Shown here one piece after another: positions 12,701-27,251 of a stretch of 64,000 nt of DNA. Both the position numbers and the translations under genes were made by a program. The notes under the pieces are model-generated. The model had not been told where the DNA came from. It ran no database searches and worked only from the letters and a program-made list of their open reading frames with translations. How positions within the stretch are numbered: position 1 is the first letter of the stretch; every line of letters starts with the position of its first letter. Source of the stretch: Apostichopus japonicus (lineage: Eukaryota > Echinodermata > Holothuroidea > Aspidochirotida > Stichopodidae); contig NC_092582.1 in the NCBI RefSeq assembly GCF_037975245.1, positions 24,132,577 to 24,196,576 of the forward strand. Direction: 5' to 3'.

Positions 12701-15700
12701 CTAATACGATAACATTATATCTTGACGAAAATGGATAAATTGTCGAGTTGCTGCCTTACCCCCATGGAGCTCGGTATCCCATAACTTTGAAATGTGTCAA
12801 AATAAAGAAATTTGTTGACACGTCAAGTAACAAAACAATTACAAAAATATTAAATGATCAAGATGCCGTGTTGTATCTTAAACTTCACAGCACGTCCAAA
12901 CCACGTTAATTCAAGACTTACACAAACATGACACCTTGACAATAATATCAAATAGTTTGAATGTCGTGTTACATACTAAAGCAGTAAGTCTATAACTTGT
13001 TTGACCCTTCAGAACCGCCGTGAAATCAAAATATTGACTTGTAAAATAATAAAACTTCAAATCAAAGATTCTGTGATCCGTTTCTTTTCTTCTTCTGCTT
13101 ACTGTATTCTACTGCACTGTTGGTGTTAGCACATGTACTAACTTGAAGATATAATCTCAATATTTTTAATGTTAACCAAAATCATTTTCCCAAGCTTGGA
13201 GTTATCCACTAATATTCTGTTAAGTCTATAAGTATATACACAAATGTCAATGTATTATTAGCCCAGTGTCTTCATTCTGGTTACATTAAGCAGGCTCCTG
13301 CAATACTTCACTAACTTTTATCCTCGGTATTTGTTTCATGAATGTTGATCTCTGATTGGAGGATGCATACCATTTGTATTGTGTGGCCTATATGCATACT
13401 TACAGCAGCACTCCGGACTGTTTGGCGTTCCATGTAAATGCAAGCACACATGAATATGTGATGTAACAATTGAGATGTTTGTGGTCGTTTTCAACGTCAT
13501 ATTCCCTCAAACTGTAACCAGATGAATTTGTATATTTGTTATCTTGATCTGGAGGTTAATTACGACAAGTGTAAAGGGACAATATTTTATATGATGGTAA
13601 ATCTAGCGACATGTAGTTAGTCAGCTGTCTTTGATAACAAAGTAAAGATTTTGAAAAAAGTTCGTCCTACCACAGGGCCGTGCCAATCAACGTTTAAATT
13701 GATAATTAGCATAGTTTAGATCGGGGCCAACTTTGAGAGACATTTAAAAACTGATGAATAGCATTTTGCTAGACGGATCTTCCCTCTTCTGGTCACCAAT
13801 ACATTTGTTTTTAACATATCATGGATTTTAGCTGGCTTCTCAAATATAAAAATCAACTTTTATTTTCATGCAGTGAAAGTTCTTTAAGAAGTGGTCATGT
13901 GTATAGAAGGAAATGTTTACCAATATCACCTGACCTTATATGACCTTCGACAGAAATGTCGAGAATCCGATGGATATTCCGCTGTCACCTAATATGATTC
14001 TGGCCAAGCTATGTAAGTTCTAAAATAGCTTAATGTCAATCAAAACCAGAATATTTTGTGTATGATCTGGTATAGTTCTTCTTTGACTGAGTGAATGGCT
14101 TATGTTATCCTTCATGGTGTGATTTTGTGGTCAGCAGTTCAAGAGATATATCTTTCTCGTTAACAGTGCAGTTTATGCAAGCTGCTTTATTGTGGTAATT
14201 CATTCTAAGCAAGCGATAGTATCAGATTGACACAAAGTTCAGTGATGGGGTAATGATTGTTCCTTGTTTAACGTGTTTAATTAGTCAACGTTTTGATACT
14301 AATCATTAAATTAAAAAAACAAATAAAACAGAACACACATCAAAGTTCAAAATACGGGAATGAGGGGGCCGGGGTGGCTGGAAATCTGGACACACTAGCA
14401 TATATGACGACATGATCGAATTGTGGTGCGTAAGATATGCATCACCAACCACATATATAATGGCAAGACTGGACTGGAGAGTGTAGGAAGGGGGAGGGGG
14501 GGGGGGGTGGTGTGAGGTTGGCGTGGATAAGTAACATTATTTAAGTGGAACTGAGGGCACATGTGGTTCACTATATTACCATAAGCATTGCCTTGCCAAA
14601 GTCAAATATAAATCAAGCAATTTTAGTTTCTATTTTGCCGGATTTTCCAAGATGAATATATTACGGAAAACGACAGTCGATCCATTGTGAGAGTGAAGCA
14701 GGAGCGGGATTTGTGTGGAAGGCTAATGTGACCGGAACGATGGTAAAACCTGATCATGTTTGGTTAGCGTACGGATGAAAATAATTTAACATTTAACGAA
14801 ACTTTAAGTGAAGCATTTTTGTGTGTAAATTTGTAACTTCAATCTTCCCGACCAAGCCATGTAAGGTTAACTCATATGATAATACTATCAACCTACCTAA
14901 CCATGTGGCTGTGAACGTACACCTGCTGATAAGAAATAAACTGTTTGAACTAATAATACAGGATAAAATACATTTGTGCTATCTGAAACAAATTTAGTGT
15001 AAGTGTTTGCTTCTTCATTTACAAGCCTTCTATCTGCATACATTATTACATCGTGTAATGATACCTAAATTTACCTGAATTTACTCTTGAGCAAACGTTA
15101 CTGTACACATCGGTGATGAAAAGAAAATGTTTCTCTCTTTATAAACCTTAAAGCAGCCGTATTTCGACTTATCAAAAATGTTACCAAAACCTCAGACTAT
15201 TCAAAATTGGATTGTAATTAATCAAATTGATGCATCTTGTTTTTAGTCGGTTAATAAGAGTAATTAATAAATTACATTAAGCTTGCAACCTGTCGTCAGA
15301 CAGGTAGTTTTTTATTTAGATTTAATCCTTTGAAGAACTAAAGATGAACTGAAAACATCCAAACTTTAATTTACTGTTTGTTTGAATTAAACCTTACAGT
15401 TTCAACGAACACGTTTGCTACAGTATTCTTGAAGCAAATAACACATTTACTCAAAATCAACCTAAATATTTGTTTTAAATATACAAATAACAATATACTT
15501 AGTCTAAAACGAAAGCGTCCAACGTTAAAGACTAGCATTCAATCTAAAAAATACACTTAAAAATATGTTGCATTCAAAGTTAACCATCAGTTCCAGCAGT
15601 GATCGCTGCACAGTTCTTATTTATCTGTGAGCAAAGCGTACGAGCGCCCTCTAAGTAATAAAGATTGCATCACCCAGGAGAAGGACACAACTATCTTCTG

Positions 15701-18700
15701 ATTATAATAAAGGTATCGTAAGATGAAGACTGTGGATTACGGTCAGGATAATCAGAGTGAGGTTGTAGGATTATTTAGATCATCCATGTTTATTTGAGAT
15801 TAGAAGGGCCGCCCTGAAGTTCGTTTGTTGTAGATGTTCACAATAATGAATATTCAAAGAACATAATGATATAGATATTAAACATCAAGAGAAACAAAGA
15901 TGGAATCAGAGTAATGTACAGCTTACTACCGTAAAAGCTATTTCCATTCATCGGAAGAGGGGTGAAAGGGGGGGGGGGGGGAGATTTTACTCGTTTTTAT
16001 AACCGATTTGGTTTGATTTATAGGTTGTGAATACAACTATATTTACAGACTAACTGTTTAATACGTTAGATTGAATGATACAGTTATACCAGGAGTACAA
16101 GGACAAACTTGTGTTTATTTTCAGAATTAAAAAAAAACAAAACAGGACGACGATAGAGATATTGCTCGTTATGGATATATGGCCTATATGAATACAAATA
16201 ATTATCCAGGTTAATCGGTCCAATTATCGGTCGAAAAAACTTCATTGACAATGATAAATTTTGATTATTACCGGTAACCGAATTATCGGTCTGATTTATA
16301 ACCCGATAATCCAATATTATTGCCGGTAAGCTTTCATTTTCAGTTGAGGCTAGAGTACCGGTAAAAACAAGACCGGTATCGAGGGATAATCCAAGTTTTC
16401 CGACAGAATAAACTATATTACATAATTTAGTTGTTATATTGAGCGGTGGGTCACACACGTGATTCAGGAATACTCTCGACATTCGAGGAAACATCCGGTT
16501 TGATTAACATAACAATACGCGTTAAATCCCATTCTTTATACAAAGATGAAATGAATGAGAAGAAAACCTCAGGTGGCTTTGTGAACATTCCAGGCACCGA
16601 TGTTCTGTATCTAGTTCTACAGTATTGTGTTAATGATAGCTTGAATAGGCTCGTTTCTCGTGCATCAAATCCAACGTAAGCAATTGAACGTACAGGAACT
16701 GCGGGTGATAGTATAACCGCTTAGTGAAATATTTTCCTCATATACATCAAATTAAAGACAGTGCAATCTTCTTATAGTGCATCTATGGAAATGTTTGTGC
16801 AAATTATTGTCGTTGGATTAATATGCCAGGATTTTACCTTGTGATTCTTTCGCGATGATTTCGATATTCCAGATGGATGTAGGCTATATAATATCATGAA
16901 TTAAGTATCAATATAGTATTCAGAGACCTACATCTTTTCATGGGTTGAGAAGATGATTCCTTGTGGAGGATTACATTTGTTGAGAGGATCAGTTTGGTTT
17001 TGTACCGGGATAAACTTTTAACTATATAACATAACGATAGTTCCTATGAAATTTTACTTTCCTGACTTCTTGAAACTTCTTGGAGATCAACAGATATTAG
17101 ATTTCAAAGTATTGTCCCGTTGACCCCTCGTCATCTCATGTGAGTACACATTCCAATGAAATTCTTTGTTAATATTAATAAACTGAAATAAACGGTACTA
17201 GGTTAAACACGAACAAACATGTTACTTCTCAAAGACCAGTATAGCACAACCCACACTTAATTAACAACAACGTTACACTCAAACGCTGGCAAACTAGGCC
17301 TGTAGTAGCTGGTTTATGTCTTAAAGGATAGAGGGTAAATTTCAATCGCCTTTACTGAAATTTCGATCGAAAGGGAAACAAACATATAGGCTACCGCTGA
17401 TACTGCCTTTCCTTTTTTTTGGTTTTCGAAATGTATTGGAAAATTACATTTAAGTGTCAGTACTGCATGAGTATGCCATTGTTTATTATTCTCTTTAATA
17501 ATTTCAGCAACTAAAAGTAATGCCTTCTAACATTGTTTGGTTTAAATCTTAAGTGGCTAACTATAATAGTTGGTTACTGTATAGTAAACTGTACAGGTAC
17601 TGTATAGTATTTGCATCCATGCATTAATTTAATAGTGTTTTGTCCATTTTAAAATTTAAGGATATTACTTATATAATTTTTTTTTTTTATATTTGAACTC
17701 AAATTAAAATATTCAAAATAACATTTAATTCCGTGGTGATCCAATTGCTAATATGTTTTTAGTGTACTTTGAAATTTGGAGAACATCATTAACTGTATTG
17801 TTTAGTCGGGTAAACAAAAATTACCATACCATTTGATATCCTTTATTCCAAAATACTATTGTTGCATATGTGAAATGAAAGCTCATATTTAAGAAGCAAT
17901 CTTCTCTACTGTGCATGTAATTACGTGACGTGTTAGTACTTCACCAAGGCACATAAAAGCTTGAAATACACCGCGCGTCCTAACTTGGCACAGACTTGTC
18001 CAATAACCAAAGAAGTATGCAGGTTCTAGCGCACCATTCATATACACTGTTTGGGTACGTAAGTACATTATAAAGGCGTTAACAAGCTTATACAATACGT
18101 TTGTCAACATTGGTTTATTGCGTAGAAGTTTCAGTATACTTCAGTGTGCTGGCAATGAGATATGCAACTCCCCGGATTGCCCCCTTGTTTATTCTTTGTA
18201 GTGAATATCATTGTTAAATATTTACCACAAAACGATAGAAGTGTGTGTCGCTCAGTACAGACTAGTCCTTAGCTTTAAGTTCATATTGCGACCAAGCCGG
18301 ATCAGTTACATTATCTGAAATGTCTAGGAATATTCACTCGTACCTGTACTTTGAAATAAAAAAAAAAAAATAAAAAAACACGTAAGGCTCTCGTACCCTC
18401 TAAACTCCGGATAAAAAAAGGAACGATTCCGAGGAACTCGAGGAAAGATGTCAATGACGTCATCTGTGATTTCGCAAATCAACGTTAGCGTCTAATGAGT
18501 ACACTCATAGACTGATGAAGCCAGCGATGGGGTTTGAGGTAATGAATGCTGGAGGTTAACGGTCTGCTGCATTGGTCCCAAATTTAGCACTCTTACACTA
18601 AAAAGGTACTGCTCAATGACACACTGATCTGACATGCTCCCTATCAACCAACACACCAAGTCTTCTAAAGATATACAGCAAACTCAAGCAAACATGCTCG

Positions 18701-21700
18701 TAAACTTGTTTTATACAAAATTGACTCAGACAAGAAAAGTGCAGAGCAGAGCCGGGCTAACTGGCATATACAAGCGGCTTATAAAATAACACCGTTAACA
18801 AGTTGGAAACTGACATGAGTATATCATGATTTAAAACGTTCGTAATCTAAATTTGTTTTGAAGTTTGTTCCAATTTATGTAGTATGTTTGTAGTTTGCAC
18901 TGATGTTATCGTTTCTGAGTTAAGCGCCTTTTGACAGTTGCGTTGTAGCCCTAGCGTGGCAGGTCGCGTAAACAGTACAACCTAACCTTATTTGAAGCAA
19001 ATACAATTTGACAAAAATCTACAGGTGCCACAACAGTTTTCTATAAATACTATAAATGCAGTCAGTTACTAGAATTGTAATCAAATTGCCTATGAGTCTA
19101 TTGTGTATTGTCTGTTATATATATATATATATCGCTGCTGAATAAACTTCCAAAACATTTGATAAATCAACTTCAAGCATAATTAGTGTGGTATTTAAAG
19201 ATATGTTGTATTGGCCCAAAATTTAGCAAGCTAATATTCCAAAATAGATTGGATAATAAGAAAATATGATACTTATAAAGAAACTATAATCCAAAAGGAT
19301 TACTCTCATACAGATACTTGTATTGAAATAATATTATATATGTATTACACTAACAGGGTGATACACCCTCCATGCTTAAGCAGGAGGTTATTCCTTGGCA
19401 ATACATTGCTCCTTAAGAGGAAATTGACAAGTGAAATCTTGCTTGGGATCGTTTTTTTCCCCTTTTTTTTTGGGGGGGGGGGGTATTGGCAAGTTTGTCA
19501 GTAAATTTAGGACGTGAAGTTGTGGACTAATATTAGCCTTATATTTGGAGTATCATACAAAGATGTGTGTTAACATTGTTGATGAGAGACATATTTATAT
19601 TCTAATAAGGATGCGATAAAAGTATCATCAAAAGTCGGATTACTGAAGTAATGTTATATTTCTTGGTAGAATTGATCACGCCAAGAGCCTTACCCGAGAG
19701 GTCAGAATACCATAGTATGAATCACGGCATGAATAATCAATGCTTTCATGTGAATGACCTTTTCTTGCTGTTATTTAACGAATTGGTTTTACAAAATTTT
19801 CCCGTTACAATAATAATTTATCTTGCTTAAGCTAAATAGAAATAACTACACAACAACTATGCTAACTATAAATGAGTTTTTATCTGCTCCAAAATTGTGT
19901 AAGTTCTTAACAAATACTACACTCATTTACCAAGCATATAGCTATCGATAAGATTCTTGTACACAGTATAGGTAACCAAATTAACAACATATTATTTGCT
20001 GAAGTTAATTATCTTGAGCTCATACGTTTACTACCGATAGAGTTACACTAGTATAAAGTTATCATTTATTTCACGCCTTCTACACTAGAGGTGTTCGTTG
20101 TAACAAATCTTGTTTTTTTATATGATTTTCGACATGTTGCTCTTATTTATGAGCACCTGTAGTAGCGATGAAAGATCAGGGGACTTGCACTCCCCATGGA
20201 AAATAAAATTGTTAACAACAATCAGGGTTAAACAAAACTAATGATGCATACAAATTAACCACATTCCAGCTCGGTATAAGGGATCAGAGGTGGTCATTTA
20301 ATTCTTAGAACATTGCTGGGGCTTCCCCAGCCGTACATTTCTTCGTATTATACACTGACATTATTCCCAACATAACGTTTACAGTTGCAAAATTTTCATT
20401 GCAGACGACAGCATATTTGGGCATTGTTTGGATTGTAATCGGCTAGCGGGGTTTGGTAGCGGTGAGGGATATGTGTTGGAAAATACATTTTATTTTTTCT
20501 AACACATAATTTTGTGAATGTCCGTTTGCGTGTCATTTCGTTATTTCAGGACGTGGTCAGCCAAGAATGTGTGTCCCGTGAAGCAATCTCCTGACGGGTT
20601 TCCCGAATGTTTAAAACAAAATTGGTAGTCCAGGCTAAAAGATACAATTTGATAGAGAACAATAACTTTTCTGGTGTAAATTACATACAAATATCTTCTC
20701 CAGTTTTTGAAAACTGGACAGTGGAAGTTGCCACCTGTCATACCAAAATGAACTTGAAACAAACAGGTGACGTGGAATTGTTGAAAACTTTTAGATAATG
20801 TTTTGTTTTGTGTTTCTTTGAAATCTTCATCTAAAGTTCCCAGACATTGACGAGGTTACATTGCGACAGCACACACGTAAATTAGGATACTCCTTCAGGA
20901 TTGTTGGTTTACACACAATCGTACCAAATACTGAGTACGGTTTAAATTTATATATGTGTGCGGATATCTTAAAATGTGTTCGGTAACAATATTTGCAAAA
21001 AGTGCACTACAGTGGTTATGACGTATTATTATTATTTTCACGTTGCCTTCACCCGTAGAGTATTTTTTATTCACAGAATACTCACTTTCAACGTTAAATA
21101 TTATAATAAAACTGCATACATTTTAAATGAATGACTTATTGCACCATTGTAATAACAACCTAATAATAACATGTGTGGATAATTACCAAAAATAATATAT
21201 AACACACATATATATCAATAACTGTCTGGAAGAGAGGGGAGAACTGAAACAAGAACCACAGGTGCATTTATAATTAAATATGAAGTAATACTACCGTATT
21301 TGTCGCCTTTGTTAAGGCAGGAAATTTAATTTATTATCATCCATCAACATTGTTGACAGAAATGTTATATAGTTCAAATGGAAATGATTAAAATGAAAAT
21401 GAAAAAAAAAAGTACTTGTGACCTTGGACGGGAATGGGTTTTTTGGCACCTTTAATACGTTCACTTGATATCAAAGATATCTAGACGAGGTACAAATGAA
21501 TTGACTCAACGTTACGTGAATATGTCTAGTAACAAGCTTGGAAGGGGATTTCCCATTTCAACTATTTCCAGCTATTGTACATGTAACTGGATATCAATCA
21601 TCAACTCAACCCCGCTTCTAGAGAAATAGGTGATATACATTATTTGGCGACGTTCCGTCAAAAATCATTAACATTAGTTTGCGTACGATCATATATTTAT

Positions 21701-24700
21701 CGTAATTGCCAGAGACATGTGTTACTTGAGTGGCATATGAATATTCATGTCCGGTCATTTCACGAGCTGCACTTTTCAATCTCTATATGCGTACTAAGAG
21801 ATATCGAGAGTTGGTTCGAATGTGTGAGGAAAACATATGAGACGGCAAAAATAAGTGACAAGTCTAGGCGAGATGTTACGTCGACAAGGAAAGATTGTAC
21901 ACTCTCCCCTTTTTTAATCTACCTTGAATATTTCTTGCGGTGGCATTTGCTTCTGGCACCTCCCCCCCCCCTCCCCCCTCCCTCTCAAAGAAAGAAAGGG
22001 AAGAAAAAAAGAGATTTGAATATTAAAATTATCACATTTCATAGTTAAAGTGAACTTGAAGCAAACAGGTGTGATGCCATTGTTGCACACTTGCTGATGA
22101 TGTTTTGTATTTCTTAAATATTTACAAAAGTTTATATATTTTTTTTAAAACAATCAAATTTAAAAATTCGTATTTTTAAAAAAAATCAGAATAAGGTGTT
22201 TGATGAACCTTAAAGATACATTTCATTTGTTTTGTAATGCAAAAGTACTATAGAATGTTAAACGGTTGCTAGAGTCAAGAGTAAACCGATAGAATACTTG
22301 TTTTAAAATATTACCCACGGTTAAAATATATATATGTCATTATAACACTAGTTTGAGATATTTGGCAAAATTAACCCTGGAATGTCTTTATTTTCTTTGT
22401 GTTTTTGTAACATTACTGACCGGACTATAGCCCAAAGTAACTAAAGTTTCCTGGTAGCACATTTTTTAAAGATATGGAATATATCATATATCATAAAAAT
22501 CATATATTTGACCAAAAGGCATTTTTCTTGACAACCCTCTCAAAGTAATCTTAAATATACGTACACTTGATCTAGCATGGGTGGCTTCATGTACTTAAAA
22601 TGCTCACTTAACTTTTTTTAAGCCTTTCAACGCCCATGGCTGGCTGTCAGCCGATTTGATTGAGCGAATTTCTTCTTAAATGCTGTTATGGCAAACATTA
22701 TAATAATGGAGATTAATACATTTCATCATATTGAATACCCAAACACGAACAACTTATCATATCTGGAGGGTATAATTAATCATAAATGCCTATATCGTAA
22801 TTACGATTGATATTTCGAGGTAATGAATACACGAGATGGAAAGTAGGTAAAGGAGGAAGTGTCCAACATTTTAAATTTTTCATGCTAAAGTGCCCTTCTG
22901 TAAGTTCTAAGTTATTGGTCATTCACAATCACATGAAGAGGCCTAGGTAAATTAGAATGCGACTGTCAGAAATTCCCACTGTCGCACTCCAATTTTCCAA
23001 CGACCGTCAGTTTTACCAAGTTTGGGGGTGAGATACCGCCCCACACCCCCCCCCCCTCCTTTAGCCACGTCCTTTTCTTAAACACAGTCAGCATTCTTCC
23101 TAGTTTACTTCTATGCATGTCAATCACATTTTCATGCGTTACGTGATTAAACACCTGTACAGCTATTGTACGTACATATCTTAGTTTTCCATTAATACAT
23201 CAAAGAATTGTACCGCTGATGGTCACCTTGACAATCGGTAAACGTGCATCTCTGTTTTACAACTACGTTAGCCAAGAAATAACAATTTAGGTTTCTTTCA
23301 TTTAATTATTTAGAACAGCGAAAATCATCTTGGTTAATTGTTCATAATTTTTTCATAATTATTTTCACACTCAACAAGACTATTGTTGAGCTCATAAATT
23401 CCTACAAAATCACGATGTTTGGGGTTTCTTTGATTAAATCTTATTTTGAATTTTGATTTTTTTTTCTTTTTCTTTTCTTGTAACAACAGTGTCGCGTTGA
23501 CTGTTTAGAAGGCGAAATGTTAAGGCTTATGTGGAGTTTAACGCTTAATTTAAGAACGGCGCAATTCAATAGCGTCGAAGAATAAAATGTTTCCTCAAAA
23601 GTGCTACTGTGATACTAAACTAAAACGGTACGTGTTTTTTGCACCAAATAGTCGTTATCCAAAGCATTCTAAATAATTTCGCGATTTTAACGATCAATCA
23701 ATGAACAAAATTAAGAAGACGTTTTACGAATAAAACCACATTTTTGTACACGATTTACGCAATGACTTACTGATTTGTTAACATCCAAATGGACATTATA
23801 GTAATGTTTGCGTTGTTAGAGTCATATTATATCGTTGCATCTCGTTGACATACTTAGGGTTGTTTTTATTTTCTTCAGTTAAGTGTATTTTTCTTGTAAT
23901 TGCCTATAAATTTGTTGGGGAATGTAATGTCAAAATAAAAACCTGTTGTTGGGACGGTAATTTTAGAAGGAAATTCCAAAAAAGTTATGTCAAATATATA
24001 AACTCTTAGAAGACCAAGGGGGTCTTGGTGGTATCAGGAGGGAGTTGTAGGGTAAAGTAGTTCATTCAATGACAATTGAAGAAAGAGCCATTGATATGAC
24101 TAGGTTATTACTTAACTATGACAACTTGCCTGTTAATATTATACATTTTTTAAGGGGGGGGGCAAGGGGGGGTAAGGGAGGTGTGAAATAGTTACAACAA
24201 TTTAGAATGTTAAAGATAGAAAAAATTATTAAATGGTGGAAGGTATTCAAATAGTTTTGTCATTGGTGGGGGTATAGGAAGGTAGTAGAGAGGTTAAGTG
24301 GTCACGCGATATCAATTAAAGAAAGTATACAATATATACATTCAGCTGATTAAATAAACATGACTACTTGTCTATTAATATTAGATGTGGAGGGTTTGAG
24401 GTGGTGTGGAAAAGTCATACAATATCAAACAACGTATTTTGTTGTTGGATATATGACAACCGTTAACTATTTAATCGTCACAAATTATCAGTCTAAATGA
24501 CTAACGATGATAAAGTATCAAAAGCATATACATTATGAACGATACGCAGATGTTAATAAGAACATTAAAGGTGGGCTCGCTCGTAAATTCCTCGTAAATT
24601 CTGTCCTTCACACCACCCGATTCAAAAATAATATAAATACTACCCTCTACCGGTTCGTCGCTGTTGTCTCGTAATTTCTTAGCAATCCCGTATTTACTGC

Positions 24701-24934
24701 TAATAAGCAATAAACGGGTTTGGCTACCTGAAGCGGTGGCCTTGACGAAATTCCTGCATAGTTTCTTATCTATGGCAGTGCCAGTAGTATGCGGTACATT
24801 ATTACACCGTGTTTTCGTGTGTGTTTTGTGATACAAAACTCTGCAGTAGTTTGTTTATACGTTCAGAACTGTTCAAGACTAGTGGGCTGTACAGTTATGG
24901 TCGAGTTTTGCATCAGGCGTAGGCTGTAGTTTGA

Positions 24935-24965
24935 CCAGGGAGCTGCTACTCTAGCAGCTCCCTGG
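24935..24965. repeat. Perfect hairpin, 14-base stem
   Basis: CCAGGGAGCTGCTA and TAGCAGCTCCCTGG are separated by CTC. A close relative with the same flanking words (AACTAT/TTGACTAT outside, ATGCCTA to the right) occurs at 39395-39429. Confidence 0.9.
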
Positions 24966-27227
24966 TTTGACTATTTTTATGCCTACATGGTGAGCAGTCG
25001 AAGTCCGACAGGTTTGGGTGCCCTGGTTTCGTAGTTGATTCACCCATTAGGAAAGCTGTGCATGCTTTATCGAATATTAAAAGTTAAGCCTATAGAAGTA
25101 CAGTAACCTAATGCAATTTTACTGTACAAAACCAGTGTATTTCAAACTTTTACAGATGCGCCAGTCTTGTACTAACCTGAGTAAAGTATTTGAAATATTG
25201 TAACCGAAGTCGCGAGTCGACATTTTGTTACAGCTCAAGAAACTAATAGTGAATATAAGTCCGATACACACTGACTCGTGTCACAAAACTAAAAACGCAA
25301 ATACAAAGTGAAAAAAATTTCTGAAGTGATTACAACATTGGGTATCAAACGTATGGTCAAGTCCGTCATTTGTGAACAATTGGTATTTCATTCAATTTAG
25401 GTATGAATTATATATAGGCACAGTCTGTATTTTTTTTTTATATATATATGCATTTTAGTTCTATATCAGGAGGGAAAGACAAAGTATTTTTTGTCATATA
25501 TCATACATAGATAAATATGAAAATTTACTTATATTTGGGCTCCTGACCACGGGCCCTTTAGGCGATCACAGAGCACTTGCCCTAGCTGCACCCCATCCTC
25601 GTAACCGGTGCACCGAATTAAAAATAACGAAACTTGAACGGTAAAAGGGAAGTAAAAGACGTTGCCATAAGGCGGCTCCACCCTCTTCAGAAATGATTGG
25701 CATTTGGCAAAAAGGGAATAAGAAATGAACAATAAATTAATAGTTATTTCCACTGAACTACTGTACTCCAGAATTGAATATCCTGCTTCTTGTTCCGAAA
25801 GGCTCCCAACGAAATGCCAAAAAGTCGGCAACGGGGATGAGGGTGGGAGGGGGGTACCCAGCCCACCACGGGGCTACCCCTGCACCTCATCACGACTGAC
25901 TCGAATTAAAACTCTCAATTTGATACTAGTCAACCAAAAATTGTCCCAGAGTTGAACTGAGATTGGATGGAATTGAAAAAAAAAAAATACTAGCTGTCTG
26001 CATGGATCATACTCTATACTATTGTGTGACCATATAGGCGTACGGGCTCTAGTCAACCAGGAGGAACACTGGGGGAAGCTATTTTACTTACCAGAGAAAT
26101 TTAAAAATTGACCGAAAGTTCCTAGCATGATTAATTCATTTCAAACTTCGACGTCAATGAAGGACAAAAAGAACCATACAGGCCTATGCCTGACTATAAG
26201 ATCATTGAACCATCACAAAGAACTACTTTTTTAGCTCTTGGGAAAACTCCGAATAATCTTCCATTTGCCGAATCCTGAAACTGGGAAGTACGGGGTGGGG
26301 GGGATCCGTCTTGATCCGCAGGTATAGTGAACGTTCACCACAACAAGTGTGTTTAGCTTGGGACTATAGAATTGTCAACCTTGTGAACATATATTTTTGG
26401 GGGGATGGGGGGGGGGGGAGGGGAGTCGGCAAATTAAAAAATACAGGGTAAACAGAGGGAAGGAAATACATCAGTGCATGAGAGGAGGTGAGAGACAGGA
26501 CTGATTGATCGTGTCGATAGTTTTTTTTATATATATACATGTGATACACGAAGATAGACGTAAAATGTAGCATCGTTTCGACACTACAAAGGGGACCCTC
26601 CTCCGCCCCCACCCCCCACACACCCACCCTCCCCACGTTCAATATCATATCCCCCCTTGCCAACGGAAATAAACACAAGTATAAATAAACCGATACAGAT
26701 ATTTGTACCCGCTGTTAATCCGCAACTATTCCGGCTTGTTAAATCGTGTAGATTGACGGCTTCGCCGTCCTTTACTGCTTGTAGGCCTATATACAATAAT
26801 ACAAAGCTGAATGTTTCTCCTTGATCGAATTTCCCCAACCTTGCCCGCCTTGAATTAGAGGGTGGCCAAGCGACTGCTTCACAGTCATAGCTACTATCGA
26901 ACAAAATGGACGAAAGCAATTGATCTCAATCTGGAGATGCAGATGTATCAATAGCTGCAGATCCAACGGTTTGTGAATGTCGCACGACCTGTTAACGAAA
27001 GTCTGGGAAAAGTGTTTGCCCCTGTCGTATGTATGATCTCTTTTGTTCAGATACGTTCTTTTACTTTCTCCGGAATACGCCTCCATGTTTAGCAACCTTT
27101 CGTGCGTCAAATTACAATCTCGATACTGTGTTACTGCAAACTGGCTGTATTCAAAATACGTACGAAAACACTGTGCTAACTACCTATCAACTTGAATATC
27201 CACAACACTGACCAACGTACAGTAAAC

Positions 27228-27251
27228 CATGGAGGTAAAAACACCTCCATG
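27228..27251. repeat. Hairpin, 9-base stem
   Basis: CATGGAGGT and ACCTCCATG flank a six-base AAAAAC loop. Confidence 0.8.

Noticed and set aside
16446-16679. Open frame ending near a donor-like GTAAGC
   Set aside because: No credible acceptor, and the minus strand is open over much of the same region because of local ACCGGTAA-type repeats.
20550-20628. Splice-acceptor-led segment encoding TWSAKNVCPVKQSPDGFP... and a stop
   Set aside because: It looks slightly coding, but no partner exon or family is recognised and it is only 25 codons long.
23485-23584. Acceptor followed by a 31-codon open stretch (CRVDCLEGEMLRLMW...) ending beside AATAAA
   Set aside because: One weak acceptor and no partner exon; probably chance.
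24501-24836. 111-codon minus-strand open frame
   Set aside because: No motif, no splice structure and no neighbour that supports it.
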